Shown: positions 59,141 through 64,000 of the stretch, in pieces
How the letters are laid out: every line of letters begins with the position of its first letter
Numbering within the stretch: position 1 is the first letter of the stretch
NCBI RefSeq assembly: GCF_016009175.1
Contig: NZ_JADUCM010000001.1
Location: 186,001-250,000 of the forward strand
Length of the DNA: 64,000 bases
Direction of reading: 5' to 3'
Source of the DNA: Pseudomonas alkylphenolica
GTDB lineage: Bacteria > Pseudomonadota > Gammaproteobacteria > Pseudomonadales > Pseudomonadaceae
The notes under the pieces: generated by a model
Told to the model about the DNA's origin: nothing
Databases searched by the model: none
Seen by the model: only the letters and a program-made list of their open reading frames with translations
Translations under genes and position numbers: made by a program

Positions 59141-60043
59141 TCAGGCTTCTCCAGTGATCTGCGCGATAGTGCGCTTGAGGGTGGCGACCACGTCCTTCAG
59201 TGCTTCTTTCTCTGCGCCATCCAGGCCTTGCAACGGGGCGCGTACACCGCCGGTGCGCAGGCCCTGCAGCTCGCTGCCGTACTTGATTGACTGGACGAAC
59301 TTGCCGCCTTCGAGGAAATCCATCAGTGGCATCATCGCTGCCATGATCCGGCGGCCCTTGGCGAAGTCTTTCTCCAGCACGCAGGCTTCATAAAGCGCCA
59401 CGTGCTCGCGCGGGATGAAGTTGGAGCCGGCACATACCCAGCTTTGTGCGCCCCAGGCGAAGAACTCCAGGGCCTGGTCATCCCAGCCGCAGGACAGGGC
59501 GATGTTCGGCCGCTGGATAGCCAGGCGGTGCAGCTGGGCCATGTCACCGGAGCTTTCCTTGATGGCAACGATGTTCTTCACGTCGGCGACCGCGTCGAAG
59601 AATTCTTCGCCCATGCTTACGCCCATGCGGCCCGGGTAGTTGTAGAGCATGATCGGCAGGTCGGCGGCCCGGTCCACAGCCTTCACGTGGATCGCGATCT
59701 CTTGCTGGGTCGGCAGCGCGTAGGGCGGGGTGCCCACGAGCAGCGCATCGGCCTTGATTTCACGGGCGTGGCTGGCGAACGCCACCGCGTCTTCGGTGCG
59801 GATGCCACCGGTGCCGATGATCAGCGGCAAGCGGCCGTTCAATACGTCCTTGGCCTGGGCGGCCAGTTCGATGCGCTCCTGGGCGGTGTGGGCATAGTAC
59901 TCGCCGGTAGAGCCGCCAATGATGACGCCATGGATCTTTGACTCGACGAGGAAGTCCAGGACGTTGGCGAAGGCCGCCTTGTCGATGGAGCCGTCAGCGG
60001 CCAGGGGAGTGATTGCCGGGGTGTAGATGCCTTCGAATTTCAC
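59141..60043 (-). CDS. DapA/NAL family lyase
   Basis: 300 residues of the TIM-barrel DapA family. IGGSTGEYYAHTAQERIELA is the pyruvate-carboxylate binding turn, YNYPGRMGV holds the catalytic Tyr (near 135), and VAIKESSGDM the Schiff-base Lys (near 162). It is not the biosynthetic DapA, which would not be in a catabolic operon; members in such settings are aldolases, dehydratases or deaminases (for example the hydroxyproline pathway enzyme). Between the MFS and ALDH genes, it probably makes the aldehyde oxidised by the latter. Confidence 0.92.
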   Translation of the reverse strand: MKFEGIYTPAITPLAADGSIDKAAFANVLDFLVESKIHGVIIGGSTGEYYAHTAQERIELAAQAKDVLNGRLPLIIGTGGIRTEDAVAFASHAREIKADALLVGTPPYALPTQQEIAIHVKAVDRAADLPIMLYNYPGRMGVSMGEEFFDAVADVKNIVAIKESSGDMAQLHRLAIQRPNIALSCGWDDQALEFFAWGAQSWVCAGSNFIPREHVALYEACVLEKDFAKGRRIMAAMMPLMDFLEGGKFVQSIKYGSELQGLRTGGVRAPLQGLDGAEKEALKDVVATLKRTIAQITGEA

Positions 60044-60092
60044 GGTTGATTCTCCAGTGCAACGGTCAATTGGGGTTGGTTCAGATTCAGCT

Positions 60093-61421
60093 TCAGCCCA
60101 GCGAAGCGGCTTGCTGCAGGTTCAGCGAACGGGTTTCCGGGGCCAGTGCCCAGGCGAAGGCCAGGCCGACGAAGGTCACGACGGCGGCAGCCAGCATGGT
60201 GTTGGCAATGCCCAGCGACTCCAGCGACATCGGCACCAGCCAGGTGCCCACGGCCGCACCGATGCGCGACAGCGACGTGCCGACGCCGACGGCCTGGGCG
60301 CGGATTTCGGTGGGGAACAGTTCGTTCGGGTAGACCAGTTGCAGCACCTGGGCGCCGCCAATGAACAGCGCGTAGGCGCCGAACAGCACCAGGATCAGCA
60401 GCGGTGCACTGTCGTGGAAGGCGCCCAGGCCGAGCAGGGCCAGGCCGGAGAACAGGAAGCTGTAGATCAGCATGCTGCGCCGGCCCATGCTGTTGATCAG
60501 GCGGGTGGCAATGACACAGCCGATGACGAACAACAGGGTGATCGCCACCGAGCCGAACGAAGCCCATTCGCCATTGAGGTTCAGCGCCTGCAGTACCTTC
60601 GGTGCGAAGGCGTACACGGCGAACACCGGGATCACCGAGCAGCTCCAGAACATGGTCACGAACAGCATCCGCTTGCCGTAGCCGGAATGCAGCAGGTTCC
60701 ACACCGAGACCTTCTGCTCCTTGGGCTGTTCAGGCAGGTTGGCCAGCGAGAAGTCTGCGCCGTACACCTGCTTGATGATCTGCTCGGCTTCGGCGCTGCG
60801 GCCCTTGCTCAACAACCAGCGTGGCGACTCGGGCGTGCCCAGGCGCACGATGAACAGGGCAACACCGATCAGCGCGGAGCTGGCCAGCACCAGGCGCCAG
60901 CCATTTTCGCCACCGACGTTAAGGATGAAATTGCCGAGCACGTAGGCGAACGCGGCACCCGCGAACCACATGATCGTCAGCATCGCCAGGCGCGGGCCGC
61001 GGTATTTCTTCGGCAGGAACTCCACCAGCAGGGACGTCGCCACCGGGTATTCGATGCCCACTGCGATACCGATCAGAAAGCGCAGCAGGAACAGCGCCAC
61101 GGCCGATTCCACCCAGTACTGCGCCACCGACGACAACACAAACAGGGCAGGGCCGATGAAAAACACCCGCTTGCGCCCCAGGCGCCCGGTGAGCCAGCCG
61201 CCGAGGAAGCCGCCGAAGAAGATGCCGATCAGCGCCGAGGCGGCGATCATGCCCTGCCAGAAGCCGCTCAGGCCCAGGGCATTGGTCATGTAAATGAGCG
61301 ATACGCCGATGATGCTCAGCACATAGCCGTCGACGAACGAGCCGCCCGCCGAGCGCACGGTCAGAAGTTTGTGGAAGCTGTTGAGCGGTACGTCTTCGAT
61401 GGAGCGATTATTTATTGTCAT
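60093..61421 (-). CDS. MFS transporter, sugar/aromatic-acid:H+ symporter type
   Basis: 442 residues, twelve hydrophobic segments. GGFLGGWLTGRLGRKRVFFI between TM2 and TM3 and IAVGIEYPVATSLLVEFLPK in TM4-5 are the sugar-porter/metabolite:H+ symporter signatures. A NELFPTEIRAQAVGVGTSLS segment near the C-terminus is also typical. GGAG-like CGGAG precedes the ATG. It lies between the flavoprotein oxidase and DapA-like genes and is the likely importer of the operon's substrate. Confidence 0.93.
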   Translation of the reverse strand: MTINNRSIEDVPLNSFHKLLTVRSAGGSFVDGYVLSIIGVSLIYMTNALGLSGFWQGMIAASALIGIFFGGFLGGWLTGRLGRKRVFFIGPALFVLSSVAQYWVESAVALFLLRFLIGIAVGIEYPVATSLLVEFLPKKYRGPRLAMLTIMWFAGAAFAYVLGNFILNVGGENGWRLVLASSALIGVALFIVRLGTPESPRWLLSKGRSAEAEQIIKQVYGADFSLANLPEQPKEQKVSVWNLLHSGYGKRMLFVTMFWSCSVIPVFAVYAFAPKVLQALNLNGEWASFGSVAITLLFVIGCVIATRLINSMGRRSMLIYSFLFSGLALLGLGAFHDSAPLLILVLFGAYALFIGGAQVLQLVYPNELFPTEIRAQAVGVGTSLSRIGAAVGTWLVPMSLESLGIANTMLAAAVVTFVGLAFAWALAPETRSLNLQQAASLG

Positions 61422-61451
61422 GGTAACTCCGCTTCTTCGTGGATCTTGTTT

Positions 61452-62771
61452 TTAGCTTTCCTTGCCGGCCCGGTATTGCCCCCACGCCAGGTTCAGGTTC
61501 ACCCCCATGGAGAGGAATGGCTGTGGCGGGTTGCTGTTGGGGCCGGGGGAATCCAGCAGGAAATCAATCAGCGTGTTGCGCTCGCCGGCCAGCCAGTCGG
61601 CCAGCAGCTTGCCGGTGGCGGTGCCGCGGGTTACGCCCAGGCCGTTGCAGCACAGTGCGCCGTAGACGTTGCGCGCCAGCTGGCCGAACTGGCTGGTGTG
61701 GTTGCGCGACAGGGCCAGCGAGCCGCCCCAGGTGTAGTCGAAAGTGACTTCTGGCAGCATCGGGAAGCGCTGGGCGAAAGAGGCCCGGTGGCGGCTCGCA
61801 AAGCGCTCCAGGTACTTGGCGTTGCTGCGCCCGTCGGGGTTGAAGCTGAAGCTGTTGCGGATCAACAGGCGCTGGTCCGGCGTGCGCCGCACCGTGGTGC
61901 CGAACGGGTCGGCCGGAATCACGCCCCAGTAGGGTTTGCCGCCCAGGCGCGCCTGCTCCTCGCGGGTCAGCTTCCGGGTCAGGCTGGCGTAGGTGAAGAT
62001 CGGCAGCATGCGGCCTTGGAGGAAGCCGAAGCTCATGCCGAAGGCGTTGTTGGCCAGGATCAGCTTATTGGCGGTGATGCTGCCGCTTGCGTGTGTCAGG
62101 CGCACCTTGTCGCCGTACTCCACGTCGAGGATCGGCGTGTTCTCGCATAGCCGGACGTTCGCCGGCAGGCTGTCGGCCAGGCCCTTGACCAGCGCGGCCG
62201 GCTGCACCAGGGCAGTGCCCGGGGTGAACAGCGCCTGGCGGTAGAAGGCGGTGCCGATATGCCCCGGCAGGTCCTGCTCCTCGATCATTTCCCAAGGCTG
62301 GCCGAGCTTGTCCAGGCCACGGCGGTAGGCGTCGAGTACGGCGATGCCGCGTGGTTCGATGGCCGCCTGGTACTTGCCGCAGTGCTTGAACTGGCAGTCG
62401 ATGTCGAACTGGCTGACCAGTTCCTTGAGCGACGATTGCCCGGTGAGATTGAGCTGCATCGACTTCTTGGCAATCTCGATATCACCGATGTAGTCCTCGG
62501 CACCAATGTCGTGGGGCAGGTCGATGGCAAAGCCGGCGTTGCGCCCGGAGGTGCCGAAGCCCACCTCCTGGGCCTCCACCAGCAGGATCTGCTCATCGGG
62601 GAAATGCAGTGCCAGCTGGCGGGCAGCGGCAAGGCCGGTGAAGCCGGCTCCGACGATGCACCAGCGAACCTCGCTGTGTCCGCTGTGCCGCGGCGTGGGC
62701 GTGCGCGGCGGGCTGAGGTGATACCAACCGCAGGTGCGGTCATCGGCAGGTAAAGACGTGATTTTTGTCAT
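61452..62771 (-). CDS. FAD-dependent oxidoreductase, PuuB-like amine oxidase
   Basis: 439 residues. The dinucleotide motif WCIVGAGFTGLAAARQLAL is near residue 37-55, followed by EAQEVGFGTSGRNAGFAIDL, the DAO-superfamily SGRN segment with the expected FAD contacts. A late GALCCNGLGVTRGTATGKLL is the second FAD-binding region. This fits the gamma-glutamylputrescine oxidase/glycine oxidase-like group that oxidises an amine to an imine or aldehyde. First gene of the minus-strand operon oxidase-MFS-DapA-ALDH, divergent from a betaine-type binding protein. Confidence 0.92.
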   Translation of the reverse strand: MTKITSLPADDRTCGWYHLSPPRTPTPRHSGHSEVRWCIVGAGFTGLAAARQLALHFPDEQILLVEAQEVGFGTSGRNAGFAIDLPHDIGAEDYIGDIEIAKKSMQLNLTGQSSLKELVSQFDIDCQFKHCGKYQAAIEPRGIAVLDAYRRGLDKLGQPWEMIEEQDLPGHIGTAFYRQALFTPGTALVQPAALVKGLADSLPANVRLCENTPILDVEYGDKVRLTHASGSITANKLILANNAFGMSFGFLQGRMLPIFTYASLTRKLTREEQARLGGKPYWGVIPADPFGTTVRRTPDQRLLIRNSFSFNPDGRSNAKYLERFASRHRASFAQRFPMLPEVTFDYTWGGSLALSRNHTSQFGQLARNVYGALCCNGLGVTRGTATGKLLADWLAGERNTLIDFLLDSPGPNSNPPQPFLSMGVNLNLAWGQYRAGKES

Positions 62772-63174
62772 TGTTAACGGCTCGACTTCAGTACCGGTTT
62801 GAAGGGCACGGCCCGGTGGATATGCTCCGCTCCAAGGCTGTGTCTACAATTCGTCTACTGAATATATTGCTCGATATACAATATGTCTATCGGCATTTCG
62901 ACGAGCGGCGTCGTGCTGTTTTCAACGATGTCAATAAGCGACTTCGGTATGTCAAAAGACGACGTTTTTGTGGACTGAAAGCTGCTAGTTATCTAAATAA
63001 ATCGTTATAAATCAATTAGATAAAATTAATTCACATTGACTTTTATCGGTATACAGTTAGAAGACAATTGCGTTGACGGTGACCGGATCTCGTGCCAGCC
63101 TCTTGAGAAACCACACTGCCAACAGGGGTGTGGCCAGGGATTCCGGTGCTTTGTGTCGGGGAAGGGATTTACTC

Positions 63175-63185
63175 AATAACAATAA
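63175..63185 (+). promoter_or_regulatory. Double Hfq/Crc-like motif in the SBP leader
   Basis: AATAACAATAA contains two overlapping exact AAYAAYAA matches. It lies 57 nt before the binding-protein ATG, just ahead of a leader hairpin, so it could act on the transcript if the leader includes it. Confidence 0.4.
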
Positions 63186-63187
63186 CG

Positions 63188-63213
63188 AAGCCCGTCTCCT
63201 GTAAAGCGGGCTT
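63188..63213 (+). terminator. Leader hairpin before binding protein
   Basis: AAGCCCG and CGGGCTT pair perfectly over 7 bp around a 12-nt loop, 29 nt before the ATG. There is no T run; it may be a leader structure rather than a terminator. Confidence 0.35.
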
Positions 63214-63241
63214 GCTCTCGATCTGCGAGCGAGGAAGCGAT

Positions 63242-64000
63242 ATGAGCATCATGCGTAAGGCGTTGTGTGCGTTGGCGGTGGTCGCGATGACGATCTTTCA
63301 GGCGCAGGCCGAAGAGAAGGTCATCAACATGGGCACGCTGTCCTGGGAAGACCTCACGCCGATCAGCGGCATCACCAAAAAGGTACTCGAAGATTCCGGC
63401 TACACCGTGAAGGTAACCTCCTTCTCCGAATGGGGCATCGCCTACGCCGCCCTGGGCAAGGGCGACATCCAGATTCTCGCCTCGCAGATCGACTACGTGG
63501 CCCAGGACTACTGGAACAAGAACAAGAACAAGCTGGAGAAGATCTCACCTGTTTCCCATGGCCTGTACCAGGCCATCGCCGTGCCCAGCTACGTACCCAT
63601 CGACTCCCTCGAACAGCTCAATGAGAACGCCGACAAGTTCAACGGCAAGATCATCGGCATCGAGCCCGGCTCGGGCCTGATGAGCGAGGCGGCCGAGGCG
63701 GTGAAGCAGTATGGCCTCACGCTTGACCTGCTCGAAGGCAGCACGGCGGCCATGACCGCTGCGCTGAAGTCCGCCGTGGACCGCAAGGACTGGATCGCCG
63801 TCACCGTCTGGGAGCCGTCGTGGATGGCGCAGAAGTTCGACATCAAATTCCTCAAGGACCCCAAAGGCGTTTTCGCGCCACCGCAGGGCTACTACTGGAT
63901 CGCCAGGAAGGGGTTCAGCGCCGAGAACCCCCAGGCCCGCGAAGCCATTGCCAGCGTCTACGTGCCGCTGACCGCCATCACCTCGATCAACGGCGCGGTG
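63242..64000 (+). CDS. Betaine/choline-type ABC substrate-binding protein (partial)
   Basis: 253 codons are visible; the gene runs off the window end without a stop. The ATG follows GAGGAAG. A signal peptide (LCALAVVAMTIFQAQA) is followed by KVINMGTLSWEDLTPISGIT, YAALGKGDIQILASQIDYVA and EPGSGLMSEAAEAVKQYGLT, the OpuAC-type fold that binds glycine betaine, choline, carnitine or similar quaternary amines through aromatic residues. It is divergent from an amine oxidase-like operon, so the bound ligand may be, or be related to, the substrate of that operon (inference). Confidence 0.9.
   Translation, partial: MSIMRKALCALAVVAMTIFQAQAEEKVINMGTLSWEDLTPISGITKKVLEDSGYTVKVTSFSEWGIAYAALGKGDIQILASQIDYVAQDYWNKNKNKLEKISPVSHGLYQAIAVPSYVPIDSLEQLNENADKFNGKIIGIEPGSGLMSEAAEAVKQYGLTLDLLEGSTAAMTAALKSAVDRKDWIAVTVWEPSWMAQKFDIKFLKDPKGVFAPPQGYYWIARKGFSAENPQAREAIASVYVPLTAITSINGAV

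Larger units (their letters stand above)
62772..63241. promoter_or_regulatory. Divergent regulatory region, 470 nt
   Basis: No gene is visible. The region is AT-rich for this genome. ATATTG (62864-62869) and CAATAT (62879-62884) form an inverted repeat containing GATATACAAT, and a related GGTATACAGT lies at 63048-63057; both could be sites for a GntR- or similar regulator. TTGACT at 63036-63041 is a possible -35. The two divergent transcripts must start here. Confidence 0.45.

Noticed and set aside
59141..60043. Biosynthetic dapA
   Set aside because: Fold motifs fit, but the catabolic operon context argues for a paralogous lyase or deaminase.
60027..62150. A 707-codon plus-strand open frame
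   Set aside because: Antisense to the MFS and oxidase genes, with no recognisable domain and shadow-like composition.
63062..63241. Riboswitch in the leader of the betaine-type binding protein
   Set aside because: Short inverted repeats are present, but I could not match any known riboswitch core.

Overview
The window reads as chromosomal DNA of a Pseudomonas species, most likely of the putida/fluorescens group. Supporting this are the high GC content, the OprD-type porin, paired FecI/FecR/TonB-receptor modules, families of short Pseudomonas-style REP palindromes (about 25-35 bp halves reading GTAGGAGCCAGGCTTGCCGG or its complement), and A-rich AAYAAYAA sequences of the Hfq/Crc type in front of several catabolic genes. 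I saw no rRNA, tRNA, CRISPR array, transposase or phage gene. The content is accessory metabolism: substrate import, oxidation and regulation.

Layout: (1) 1-6083, the end of a DUF1254/DUF1214-type gene, an OprD porin, and an AraC regulator divergent from a beta-keto acid cleavage enzyme, an MFS carrier and a short-chain dehydrogenase. (2) 6100-11700, an orphan histidine kinase, a RibD/DHFR-like reductase, four tandem 107-bp REP units, a LysE exporter, and an MFS exporter divergent from an HxlR regulator. (3) 11662-18276, a run of minus-strand genes for an organosulfur-type scavenging set: periplasmic binding protein, GST, AraC regulator, TonB receptor and FMN monooxygenase. (4) 18516-26065, a HisN-like phosphatase, then an apparent aromatic-compound cluster: flavoprotein hydroxylase, DUF2783 protein, MFS carrier, LuxR regulator, two-component hydroxylase oxygenase and its MarR-tailed flavin reductase. 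(5) 26171-38067, an SdsA-type alkyl sulfatase, tautomerase, MaoC/TetR pair, antibiotic-kinase-like protein, SnoaL/SDR pair, ABC exporter, exported 2H phosphoesterase, lytic transglycosylase, MAPEG protein and malate dehydrogenase. (6) 38240-38832, two small membrane proteins unlike their surroundings.

(7) 39047-47475, two consecutive iron-starvation modules (sigma factor, FecR, STN-containing TonB receptor), each preceded by a Fur-box-like sequence. (8) 47488-54527, an exported Cys-type arylsulfatase followed by a membrane-anchored formylglycine-generating enzyme, a NylB-like serine hydrolase, an SDR and an exported cyclase-family hydrolase. A 46-bp sequence in front of the arylsulfatase recurs in the divergent hydrolase/SDR intergenic region, which suggests one regulon. 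(9) 54562-57448, an MFS remnant, a DUF533 protein, an exported hypothetical and an EamA carrier. (10) 57649-64000, an amine-oxidase-like flavoprotein, an MFS carrier, a DapA-like lyase and an aldehyde dehydrogenase, divergent from a betaine/choline-type ABC binding protein that is cut by the window edge.

The most promising leads are the shared 46-bp element with the exported sulfatase/FGE pair, the two-component hydroxylase cluster with a 21-bp-spaced direct repeat, the AraC/BKACE cluster with its own 21-bp-spaced repeat, and the TonB/monooxygenase/GST set. Functions come from reading motifs by eye; no database search was run.
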